Source of the DNA: Roseovarius sp.
GTDB taxonomy: Bacteria > Pseudomonadota > Alphaproteobacteria > Rhodobacterales > Rhodobacteraceae
Assembly: GCA_021775255.1 (NCBI GenBank)
Contig: JAJFIA010000019.1
Location: 143,878 to 207,877 of the forward strand
Direction of reading: 5' to 3'
Length of the DNA stretch: 64,000 nucleotides
In this document: in pieces, positions 8,394-18,600 of the stretch
Layout: every line of letters starts with the position of its first letter
Numbering within the stretch: position 1 is the stretch's first letter
Notes under the pieces: model-generated
The model's database searches: none
Told to the model about the DNA's origin: nothing
The model's input: the letters and a program-made list of their open reading frames with translations, nothing else
Made by a program: the position numbers and the translations under genes

Positions 8394-8864
8394 ATGGAAA
8401 AGATCCCGATGACCGCCGCAGGCTATGCCGCCCTTGAGGCCGAGCTGAAGCACCTCAAATCGGTCGAGCGCCCCGCCATCATCCGCGCCATCTCCGAGGC
8501 GCGTGAGCATGGCGATCTGTCGGAAAATGCCGAATATCATTCCGCCAAGGAAAAGCAGTCCTTCATCGAGGGCCGGGTGAAAGAACTGGAAGGCGTGATC
8601 AGCCTCGCCGACGTGATCGACCCGGCCAAGCTTTCCGGCAGCATCAAATTTGGGGCCACTGTTACATTGGTGGATGAAAACACCGACGAGGAAAAGACCT
8701 GGCAGATCGTCGGCGAGCATGAGGCCAGCATTGAAAAAGGTCTGCTGAACATCAAATCCCCCATTGCGCGCGCCCTGATTGGCAAGGATGAAGGCGACAG
8801 CGTTGAGGTGCATACACCGGGCGGGGACCGCTCTTATGAAGTGCTGAAAATCGTCTATGCCTGA
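8394..8864 (+). CDS. greA: Transcription elongation factor GreA
   Basis: The true start is [15 protein letters not shown], 50 codons inside the track ORF, giving the standard 156 residues. The N-terminal coiled coil (residues 10-75) carries [20 protein letters not shown], the acidic tip region that enters the RNA polymerase secondary channel, and the C-terminal FKBP-like domain includes ARALIGK and GDSVEV. It rescues backtracked polymerase by stimulating transcript cleavage. The gene overlaps the next reading frame by 8 bp, suggesting coupling. Confidence 0.96.
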   Translation: MEKIPMTAAGYAALEAELKHLKSVERPAIIRAISEAREHGDLSENAEYHSAKEKQSFIEGRVKELEGVISLADVIDPAKLSGSIKFGATVTLVDENTDEEKTWQIVGEHEASIEKGLLNIKSPIARALIGKDEGDSVEVHTPGGDRSYEVLKIVYA

Positions 8865-9885
8865 GGAGGATCATACAGGTGCCAAACCCGCTGCCGCAGC
8901 TTTAGGGCTTTACGGCAAAACCGGCACCGGTGGCATCACCCTGATTGAGATCACAGCTCTGATCCTGACGTTGATCTGGCTGGCTCTTACCGGCCTCGCG
9001 GTTTTCATGTTTGAACCGCGCGGCTCGTTTGCCCAACCCGGCAGTGCCTTGCATCTCATTGTTGTTCTCATCGCCATCCTCATGCCGGTGGCAATGATAT
9101 GGGCCGTGGCAACGGCGGCGCGCAGTTTTCGCATGATGCAAGCTGATAATCAGCGCCTGCAAGCTGCGGTGGATACCCTGCGGCAAGCTTATATCGCGCA
9201 AAATCAAAGCCATAGCGCGGTAAGCGATACATCCTTGGCTAAAAAGCTTGATGAGATCATAACTCTGCAACGTAAAACCGATACCATCCTTGCAACCCTC
9301 CAATCCCTGCGCGCGCCCAAAGCGCGGGCATTGTCGCGCCCCGCACCCCCCCGGCCAGAGGATGACAATCAGGTTGATCTTCCGCTCGGAACCCCGGCCG
9401 AAGAAATCAGCGCTCCTCTGGAACGGCAGGATTTCATCCGTGCCCTTAATTTCCCCGAAACCGCCGAAGACAAAGCCGGCTTTGCCGCCCTGCGCCGCGC
9501 ACTCAGTGATCGCCCCACCGCACAGCTGATCCGCGCCGCACAGGATATCCTGACATTGATTTCCCAGGATGGCGTTTATATGGACGATCTGCGCCCCGAC
9601 AGCATCCGCTGCGAAATATGGCGCCGCTTTGCCGAAGGCGAGCGCGGTCAAAGCGTGGCAGCCCTCGGCGGTGTGCGCGACCGCACATCCCTGGCGCTGA
9701 CTGCGGCACGCATGCGTAGTGATCCGGTGTTTCGCGATGTTGCGCATCATTTCCTGCGCCTGTTTGATCAGATGTTCACCAAATTCGCCGAAACCGCCAG
9801 TGACGCTGAAATATCCGAGCTTGCCAACACCCGCACGGCGCGTGCCTTCATGCTGCTTGGCCGGGTCGCGGGCACGTTTGATTAG
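8857..9885 (+). CDS. Two-TM membrane protein with cytoplasmic helical domain
   Basis: A 342-residue protein whose ATG overlaps the end of greA. Two hydrophobic segments lie near residues 28-50 and 62-88. They are followed by a coiled-coil-like stretch (residues 90-150: [17 protein letters not shown] and following), a proline-rich linker and an alpha-helical C-terminal domain. No catalytic motif is visible and I recognise no named family. The overlap suggests co-expression with GreA but gives no functional clue. It is probably anchored in the inner membrane with the large domain in the cytoplasm. Confidence 0.7.
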   Translation: MPEEDHTGAKPAAAALGLYGKTGTGGITLIEITALILTLIWLALTGLAVFMFEPRGSFAQPGSALHLIVVLIAILMPVAMIWAVATAARSFRMMQADNQRLQAAVDTLRQAYIAQNQSHSAVSDTSLAKKLDEIITLQRKTDTILATLQSLRAPKARALSRPAPPRPEDDNQVDLPLGTPAEEISAPLERQDFIRALNFPETAEDKAGFAALRRALSDRPTAQLIRAAQDILTLISQDGVYMDDLRPDSIRCEIWRRFAEGERGQSVAALGGVRDRTSLALTAARMRSDPVFRDVAHHFLRLFDQMFTKFAETASDAEISELANTRTARAFMLLGRVAGTFD

Positions 9886-9911
9886 CGTTCTCTGGTCTCA
9901 TATGCCAACCA

Positions 9912-9957
9912 AAAAGTTTTATAAAAACTTTTGCCAAAACTTTTTTCAAAAGTTTTG
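9912..9957. terminator. Two adjacent AT-rich stem-loops
   Basis: AAAAGTTTT (9912-9920) pairs with AAAACTTTT (9924-9932). CAAAACTTTT (9935-9944) pairs with AAAAGTTTTG (9948-9957). The pair lies between the convergent greA-linked gene and the DMT exporter gene and could act as a terminator in both directions, although the stems lack the usual GC base. Confidence 0.5.
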
Positions 9958-9976
9958 CGGCCGTCCGGTTGAACTG

Positions 9977-10831
9977 TCACACCGGCTTGCCCCTCTTCAT
10001 TACAGAAACAGCCACCCCACTCAAAACCAGCATTGAGGCAACGGCGAACCGCAGGCTCAAACCCTCACCAAGAAATGCAATACCCCCGCCAAGGGCAATC
10101 ACCGGCACGGTGAGCTGTGCCACAGCCGCAATGGAAGTCGGCAGGCGCGGCAGAACCGTATACCAAAGCGCATACCCAAAAGCCGAGGTCACGACCCCGG
10201 ACATGACGGCCAGTGCAGCCCCCCAAAGGCTGATCGGCAGGGCATCCGGCAACAGTAGTAACGCTGCCACGCCAAAAGGTACGGCCAGAACAAAATTCAC
10301 CGCCGTTGCAACCAGCGGATCACTGGCCTTGCGTCCGTGCAATGAATATATCCCCCAGCCAAACCCGGCCAGTCCCATCAGTACCGAGCCGATCACCCCG
10401 GGCGCATTTGCCCCCGCAGGCCAGAGCAGATACACCAGCCCGGCCATGGCCACCATCGCCCCGATCCAACGATTGACCGGCAAATATTCCCGCCCCAGAA
10501 CCGCGCCGGCAAACATGGTCATCTGCACGCCGCCAAATAAAATCAGCGCGCCGACGCCGGCCTCAAGTGTCACATAAGCATAGGAAAAACCCAATATATA
10601 AAGCGCAAGCATCAGCGGGCCAATCGCACCGCCAATTCCACGCGGTAGGGCGGGCTTCAGCCCGCCCCCCCTGAGCCATATCAATACCAATAGCGCCAAG
10701 GCCCCCGATCCCAGCCGGATCGCAGCAAAACCAGCGGGGCCAATGGCGGCATCATTCAGCGCCAAGCGGTTCAGGACCGAATTGGCGGCGAATGCAATCA
10801 TCGTGAGGACGGTCAGAAGAAACAGGCGCAT
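9977..10831 (-). CDS. DMT-family transporter (EamA domains)
   Basis: Starting at MRLFLLTVLTMIAFAANS gives 284 residues and about ten hydrophobic segments in two EamA repeats; the track ORF adds an unlikely 31-residue extension. Typical features are NSVLNRLAL near the first helix, the AIRLGSGALALL segment, and AFGYALWYTVLPRLP in the second repeat. Members export metabolites or amino acids across the inner membrane; the substrate here is unknown. It converges with the greA-linked gene and lies downstream of groEL in the same direction but with its own spacing. Confidence 0.88.
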   Translation of the reverse strand: MRLFLLTVLTMIAFAANSVLNRLALNDAAIGPAGFAAIRLGSGALALLVLIWLRGGGLKPALPRGIGGAIGPLMLALYILGFSYAYVTLEAGVGALILFGGVQMTMFAGAVLGREYLPVNRWIGAMVAMAGLVYLLWPAGANAPGVIGSVLMGLAGFGWGIYSLHGRKASDPLVATAVNFVLAVPFGVAALLLLPDALPISLWGAALAVMSGVVTSAFGYALWYTVLPRLPTSIAAVAQLTVPVIALGGGIAFLGEGLSLRFAVASMLVLSGVAVSVMKRGKPV

Positions 10832-11007
10832 GAGGCACAACCTAGAGCCAATACAGGCATGAAAACAATGACAGATCAGCAAGATGACAAGAAAAGGGGC
10901 CGCCCGAAGGCAGCCCCAGATCATTTTACTGAACGGTTTGGCTCTCGGTGTTTGGCTATGCCAAACACCTGTCGCCTTACGGTCATTTTCGCAGAGCGAA
11001 AATAACC

Positions 11008-12669
<1,662 letters not shown>

Positions 12670-12701
12670 CTATAGGGTGTAAATTCAGGGTTAAAAGCGG
12701 C

Positions 12702-12989
12702 TCAGGCAATGATGCCCAGAACGTCGCTTTCTTTCATGATCAGCAGCTCTTCACCGTCAAGGGTGATCTCGGTGCCCGACCATTTGCCAAACAGTACCCG
12801 GTCCCCGGCTTTCACGGCCATCGGGATCAACTCGCCATTGTCCTTGCGGGCACCTTCGCCACAAGAAACAATTTCGCCTTCACTTGGCTTTTCCTTGGCA
12901 CTGTCAGGAATGATCAGCCCACCGGCTGTTTTCTCTTCGCTTTCAACGCGGCGCACAACGACGCGATCATGTAGCGGATTAAATGCCAT
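12702..12989 (-). CDS. groES: Co-chaperonin GroES
   Basis: A 95-residue lid protein with the family start [22 protein letters not shown], including the mobile-loop region, and the conserved [14 protein letters not shown]. It caps the GroEL cavity. It is the first gene of groESL. The CIRCE element and promoter-like boxes lie about 50-110 bp upstream. Confidence 0.99.
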   Translation of the reverse strand: MAFNPLHDRVVVRRVESEEKTAGGLIIPDSAKEKPSEGEIVSCGEGARKDNGELIPMAVKAGDRVLFGKWSGTEITLDGEELLIMKESDVLGIIA

Positions 12990-13039
12990 CTTCGAGGCTC
13001 CTTAATCTCAATGTTTCAATTCCGCCCTCCTCTGGGCCG

Positions 13040-13066
13040 TTAGCACTCACCCACGGCGAGTGATAA
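13040..13066. promoter_or_regulatory. CIRCE element (HrcA operator) of groESL
   Basis: TTAGCACTC-N9-GAGTGATAA matches the CIRCE consensus TTAGCACTC-N9-GAGTGCTAA with a single mismatch (A for C in the second arm). It sits just downstream of the predicted -10 box and before groES, the normal place for HrcA repression. An hrcA gene is not in this window. Confidence 0.93.
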
Positions 13067-13073
13067 CGACGCA

Positions 13074-13102
13074 TAGCTAAGGATGTGCATGAGCGGAGTC
13101 AA
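13074..13102 (-). promoter_or_regulatory. Predicted groESL promoter
   Basis: On the minus strand TTGACT (-35) is followed after 17 bases by TAGCTA (a weak -10). The start would fall next to CIRCE, as expected for HrcA control. The -35 box is good, the -10 is poor, and a heat-shock sigma-32 promoter is not excluded. Confidence 0.45.
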
Positions 13103-13194
13103 CAACTTAGCGACAATTATTTTTGCCCTTCGATTGCCCTGCCACTGCCATGGCACTAGCTTGTCATCAGCCATTCCCCGTGCCGAGGTGCCCC

Positions 13195-14181
13195 ATGAGC
13201 CGACTATTTGCCATTTTCCTGCTGATTTTCCAGGGCCTGCCCGCATGGGCCATCTGTGAAGGCACCGATCTGATCGCGGGCCTTGATGGGGCTGATCGCA
13301 CAGCCCTGGATACCCGCGCCCAAAATACAGCCTACCCGGAAGGCATTTTCTGGCGCGCGCGCAAAGGCAATTCTGAGATCACCCTCTTTGGCACCTACCA
13401 TTTCCACCATGACCAGACCGAGGCGCATCTTGCGATGCTCAAGCCATACATGGATCGGGCCGATGCGATTTATCTTGAGGTCTCAACCGGTGATCAAAAA
13501 CGCCTGCAACGTGAAATCGTGGCGGATCCATCGCTGATGTTCATCACCGAAGGCGAAACGCTGCCCGATCTTCTGGGGCCGGAGGACTGGAAAAAACTGG
13601 TGGCGGAAATGCGTATCCGCGCCATCCCCGGCTTCATGGTGGCCAAGTTCAAACCGTTCTGGGCGGCGATGATGCTGGGTATCGGCCCCTGCCAGACCCG
13701 CAACGGGCAGAAGGCGGGCAAAGGTATTGACGAACAAATCGGAGATTACGCCGCCACCATCGGCAAGGATAGCCGCTCACTCGAAGATTACCGCACCGTG
13801 CTGACGCTGTTTGATGCCTACCCGCTTGAGGATCAGCTTGATATGATCCGGCTGTTCTTTGCCTGGTCGGATCAGGCGGATGATGTTTCCTACACGCTGC
13901 TGACCCACTATCAGAAACAGGAGATTGCCCTGATCTGGGAATATTCCCGGCTGATTTCCCTCAAATACGGTGGCGATAATGCACAGGCAGATTTTGAACT
14001 GTTCGAGCGCCAGCTTCTGATCAATCGCAACGCCGGATGGATGGATGTCATCCTCAGGGCCGCCCCTGGCAAAACCCTGTTTCTGGCCATCGGGGCAGGG
14101 CACCTTCCGGGGGAAACCGGCCTTTTGCGATTACTGGAAAATCAGGGCTATGTGATCACGCGCCTGCCGCTTGAGCTTTGA
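13195..14181 (+). CDS. TraB/GumN family protein
   Basis: The start MSRLFAIFLLIFQGLPAWA provides a signal peptide and follows a GAGG ribosome site, giving 328 residues. The family's N-terminal glycine/histidine motif is seen as LFGTYHFHHDQ near residue 65. The second conserved segment near the C-terminus, FLAIGAGHLPGETGLL, is also intact. These motifs place it in the TraB/GumN (TIKI-like) superfamily of putative metallo-hydrolases; the bacterial substrate is not known. Predicted location is the periplasm. It is divergent from groESL and convergent with a porin gene. Confidence 0.85.
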   Translation: MSRLFAIFLLIFQGLPAWAICEGTDLIAGLDGADRTALDTRAQNTAYPEGIFWRARKGNSEITLFGTYHFHHDQTEAHLAMLKPYMDRADAIYLEVSTGDQKRLQREIVADPSLMFITEGETLPDLLGPEDWKKLVAEMRIRAIPGFMVAKFKPFWAAMMLGIGPCQTRNGQKAGKGIDEQIGDYAATIGKDSRSLEDYRTVLTLFDAYPLEDQLDMIRLFFAWSDQADDVSYTLLTHYQKQEIALIWEYSRLISLKYGGDNAQADFELFERQLLINRNAGWMDVILRAAPGKTLFLAIGAGHLPGETGLLRLLENQGYVITRLPLEL

Positions 14182-14200
14182 TAGGGGGGGAAGTTTAATA

Positions 14201-14230
14201 GCCTGAAGCGCTCCAAAAAACGCTTCAGGC
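14201..14230. terminator. Bidirectional terminator hairpin
   Basis: GCCTGAAGCG and CGCTTCAGGC form a perfect 10-bp stem with a ten-base A-rich loop, followed by GGTTTT on the plus strand. It lies between the convergent TraB/GumN and porin genes. Confidence 0.8.
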
Positions 14231-14249
14231 GGTTTTCCATAACCCGTGA

Positions 14250-14774
14250 TCAGAAGCGGAAAGCGCCCCTGAGCTGAACGGTTGTGGCCTCAAGATCGCT
14301 GCCGGAATTGTTGAAGCTGTTGAAGTCGTGATACAGGATTTCAGCGCCAACCGAGAAGTTTTGAGTGACCCGGTGCTCGTATCCGCCGCCAATGACATAG
14401 CCATTGTCGCTACCAGAGTTATCCGTGTTCGCCCAGGCATAGCCCCCGGTGGCGTAAATCAGGCCGGGGCCGATCGCATAGCCGGCACGAACTTTGGCGC
14501 GGAAAATCTGTTCCACCTCCAAGCCGCCGTTGTTGATGTCGGCGAAGTCAAAATCAAGACCGGCACCAATAACAAAATTGTTGCCAAGATCATAATCATA
14601 CCCGGCAATGAAACCGCCAATGAAGCCTTCATCGCTGCCGCCCGGGCTTCTGTCAACATCGGCATAGCCAAGCTCGACACCGCCATAAGCGCCGGTCCAA
14701 TCATATGTCTGGGCCATGGCCGGGGCCGCTGCCAGCGTGACTGCAGTTGTAACAAGGGGGAGTATCTTACGCAT
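14250..14774 (-). CDS. Outer membrane beta-barrel protein
   Basis: A 174-residue protein with a signal peptide (MRKILPLVTTAVTLAAAPAMAQ) and alternating aromatic and small residues, with DWTGAYGGVELGYAD at the mature N-terminus and a terminal Phe (RGAFRF) as recognised by the BAM complex. It matches the small eight-stranded OmpA/Omp25-like porin family common in alphaproteobacteria. The transported solute or structural role is unknown. The related gene at 59202-59864 has the same N-terminal DWSGVYGGL pattern. Confidence 0.88.
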   Translation of the reverse strand: MRKILPLVTTAVTLAAAPAMAQTYDWTGAYGGVELGYADVDRSPGGSDEGFIGGFIAGYDYDLGNNFVIGAGLDFDFADINNGGLEVEQIFRAKVRAGYAIGPGLIYATGGYAWANTDNSGSDNGYVIGGGYEHRVTQNFSVGAEILYHDFNSFNNSGSDLEATTVQLRGAFRF

Positions 14775-15605
14775 TTTTCACGTCCTTTTTCTAGATTCAG
14801 GGCTTGCCGATATTTGTTGCCCGTTTCGTTTCATATGGTCAGAAATTTATCGTTGCCTGTTGATAATTATGGAACTGACGACACATCATTCAAGTGATGC
14901 TGGCCTCGCGAGAATTCAACAAACGGTGATCTGCCCGGCTGATTGTTGCGCAAACACCGATAAATCTGGGCCAATTTCCGCGCGCTCTTGGATAAATCCC
15001 GAAATACACTGCCTGAGCTTGGGCGGGCCATGCTCGACATATCCAAGCGCACGCACCGCGAGATGAAGGATGCCGCACTCGTCTGCTGCGGCCCCGAGGC
15101 CGACCTGGCCCATAAAATCCAGAAACAAATCGCCAAAAAACGCAAAAATGCTCATCGCCAACCTGACGTCTTTGCGCTGATCTGACACGGCTAATTGTGA
15201 AACTTGGCAGGTGGGTCTGAGCGCAAGATGCAAAGACCTGACTGAGGCGCAGCGCTGCGGCCTTGCCTCACAAACCACATCCCGACAGGCCCCATAACTG
15301 CAAGATGAGCTAATACCACCGCCTGAGTGCCGGGCCGCGCCTGCCCGTGGGGTGGCGCTGCAACGGTTGTGACCTGCCACTTTATCTTAGCCAAACACAT
15401 CCATCCTCTGAACGATGCGCCACCCTCACCCAAGCGCCAGCCCGCCGGAACGGGCAGGCGCTGCCCGGCGACGCGATGCGCCTTGATTCCGGGCGGGGAT
15501 CGAACCTTAATGTCCGCTCCGGGCTCAAATACACAGATAGAAAACGGCGGAAGGCCACAGTATTCAGATCATTATCCACAATCTGATTTGTAACCCCCAA
15601 AATCC
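14775..15605. other. Gene-poor 830-bp intergenic region
   Basis: No ORF here is convincing. The best candidates overlap each other on opposite strands: a 65-codon plus-strand frame (14988-15185, TTG start) and a minus-strand frame starting MSIFAFFGDLFLDF at about 15153. Neither has a good ribosome site or a recognisable family. The right part holds a GC-rich hairpin (15433-15462). The region may contain a decayed gene or the long leader of a neighbour. Confidence 0.4.
15433..15462. repeat. GC-rich hairpin
   Basis: AGCGCC-A-GCCCG pairs with CGGGC-A-GGCGCT around a six-base loop. Its outer AGCGCC/GGCGCT arms resemble those of the hairpin at 35830-35859, so both may belong to one dispersed intergenic repeat family; two copies in the window are too few to prove this. 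Confidence 0.4.
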
Positions 15606-18600
15606 TCACTCCGCCGGAACCGCCTCCACGTCTGCGGCCAAAGGATGCGGCAGCTTGTCAAGCATTTCGATCGGGCAGACCATTATGAAATTGCCCCGTT
15701 CCTGATCCCAGTAGCGCAAAATCTCCTGCGCCTTTTTGCTGCCGGTCTCTGCCGCGTGGCGCTTGATCAGATATTCCAGCTCAGCCGCCCAATACCCGTC
15801 TGCCACCGCCGATGTCACCACCGTCTCACGATTGATCAGTTTATCCGTCGCCCCTTCGGGATCATATAAATAAGCCATCCCACCGGTCATGCCTGCGGCA
15901 AAATTGGCGCCCACCGGCCCAAGGATCACCGCCACACCGCCGGTCATGTATTCACAGCCATTGCTGCCGCAGCCCTCGATCACCACCTTGGCACCGGAAT
16001 TGCGCACGCCAAAACGCTCGCCTGCGCGCCCGGCGGCAAACAAAAACCCGGCCGTCGCACCATAAAGCACCGTGTTGCCGATGATGGTGTTTTCCGCCGC
16101 CACCAGATTGCTGGCCATCGCCGGGCGCACCACGATTGTGCCGCCGCTCAGGCCCTTGCCAACATAATCATTGGCATCGCCCTCCACCTCGATCTTCAGC
16201 CCCGGTGCGGCAAACGCGCCCAAAGATTGCCCCGCACTGCCTTGAAGTTTCACCGTCAGATGATCATGCTGCAGGCCATTATTCATGCCAAAATTGCGCA
16301 CGATATGCGAGGAAACCCGCGCCCCCACGGTGCGATGGGTATTCTGCACCGCATAGGAAAGCTGCATCTTCTCGCCGTCTTCCAGAAACCTTTGCGCATC
16401 GCGCACGATCTCGGCGTCCAGGGTATCGGGCACCTCGGTGCGCGGGCGCAAACGGTCATAGGAAATCCCGGCTGCGCCATCGACGGTGATCAGCATCGGA
16501 TTAAGATCAAGATCATCCAGATGCGCGCTGCCCCGGCTTACCTGCGTCAGCAAGTCCGCCCGGCCGATCACATCATCCAGGGAGCGTGCCCCGATACTGG
16601 CCAGAATTTCCCGCACTTCCTGCGCGTAAAACGTGATCAGGTTGACCACCTTATCGGCACTACCGGTGAATTTCCCGCGCAGTGCCTCATCCTGTGTACA
16701 CACCCCCACCGGGCAGGTGTTGCTTTGGCATTGACGCACCATGATACAGCCCATCGCAATCAGCGCCGCCGTGCCGATGCCGTATTCCTCGGCCCCCATC
16801 ATCGCCGCCATCACAATATCGCGGCCCGTGCGCAGCCCCCCATCGGTGCGCAGCGTAATCCGGTCGCGCAGCTTGTTCATGCTCAATACCTGATGCGCCT
16901 CGGTCAGCCCCATCTCCCACGGTAGACCGGCATATTTGATGCTGGTGGCCGGGCTTGCCCCGGTGCCGCCATTATGGCCCGAGATCAGGATCACATCCGC
17001 CTTGGCCTTTGCCACGCCCGCGGCAATCGTGCCCACGCCGGATTGCGCCACCAGCTTGACCGTGACCTTGGCCCGCGGATTGATCTGCTTGAGATCGTAA
17101 ATCAACTGCGCCAGATCCTCGATCGAGTAAATATCATGATGCGGCGGCGGGCTGATCAGCGTGACACCTTGCGTGGAATGCCTGAGCCGGGCAATCAGTT
17201 TGGTCACTTTCATCCCCGGCAGTTGTCCGCCCTCACCGGGCTTGGCGCCTTGGGCCACCTTGATCTCAAGTTCTTCACATTGATTAAGATATTCCGCCGT
17301 CACCCCGAAGCGCCCGGAAGCCACCTGTTTGATCTTGGCGCTTGGATTGTCGCCGTTGGGTTCAGGCGTAAAATGCGCCGGGTCTTCGCCGCCCTCGCCA
17401 CTATCGGATCGCGCACCGATCCGGTTCATCGCCACGTTCAGCGTCTTGTGCGCCTCGGGGCTCAATGCCCCCAATGACATCCCCGGCGTCACAAACCGCT
17501 TGCGGATCGAGGTCACGCTCTCCACCTCATCCACTGAAATTGCCGCGCCCATCGGCTTGATCGCCATCAGATCTCGCAGATGTATTGGCGGGTTGGCCTG
17601 CATCGCATTGCTATAGCGTTTCCACAGCTCAAAGCTCGCGTTGTTGCACGCCATCTGCAAAAGATGCATGTTCTGCGCGCCCCAGGCATGGCTCTCACCG
17701 GTCTGGCGCGCCTTGTAAAACCCGCCAATCGGCAGGATGCCCGGCCCCCGCGCATAGGCCTGATCATGCACCTCTTCCAGCTTGGCCTGAATGCCGCTGA
17801 TCCCGATGCCACTGATCCGGCTGATCAATCCGGGGAAAAATTCGGCGCACATCGCCCGGCTGAGGCCGATCGCTTCGAAATTGAGGCCCCCGCGATAGGA
17901 TGAAATCACCGAAATCCCCATCTTCGACATGATCTTGAGCAATCCCTGATCAATCGCGTGGCGATACCGTGCCACCACTTCCGTCAGGCTGCCCTCCAGC
18001 AATCCCCGCCCGATCCGGTCGGCCAGAGAATCCTCCGCCAGATAGGCATTCACCACCGTCGCCCCGGCCCCGATCAGCACAGCAAAATAATGCGGATCAA
18101 CACACTCGGCCGAGCGCACATTCAATGAGGTAAAGGTGCGTAACCCCATCCGCGTGAGATGCGAATGCACCGCAGACGTGGCCAGGATCATCGGCATTCC
18201 GATCCGGCCCTCGCCGGAATGCTGATCCGTCAGCGCGATATGCCCCGCGCCAGAACGCACCGCATCCTCGGCCTCGGCCCTGATCCGTGTCAGCCCCGCC
18301 TGCAACGCGCCGGTGCCACGCTCAAAACTGCAATCAATCTCGGCCACATCGGCGTTGAAATGCTGCATCAGCTCGTGCCATTGCGTATTGCCCACAAACG
18401 GGCTTTCCAGCACCAGAATCTCGGTCTGCGCGCCGCTTTCATCCAGCACGTTCTTGAGATTGCCAAACCGCGTCTTGAGGCTCATCACCCGGTATTCGCG
18501 CAGGCTGTCAATCGGCGGGTTGGTCACCTGAGAAAAGTTCTGCCGAAAATAATGGCTCAGGGGCCGATAGCGCTTGCTCAGCACCGCCGAGGGCGTATCA

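Noticed and set aside
14988-15185. 65-codon plus-strand ORF in the gltB-porin spacer
   Set aside because: TTG start without a ribosome site, and it overlaps an equally weak frame on the other strand; not supported enough for a CDS call.
15480-15535. Possible tRNA on the minus strand (GGTTCGATCC-like T-loop)
   Set aside because: The flanking bases do not form a T-stem or acceptor stem and no anticodon arm can be drawn.
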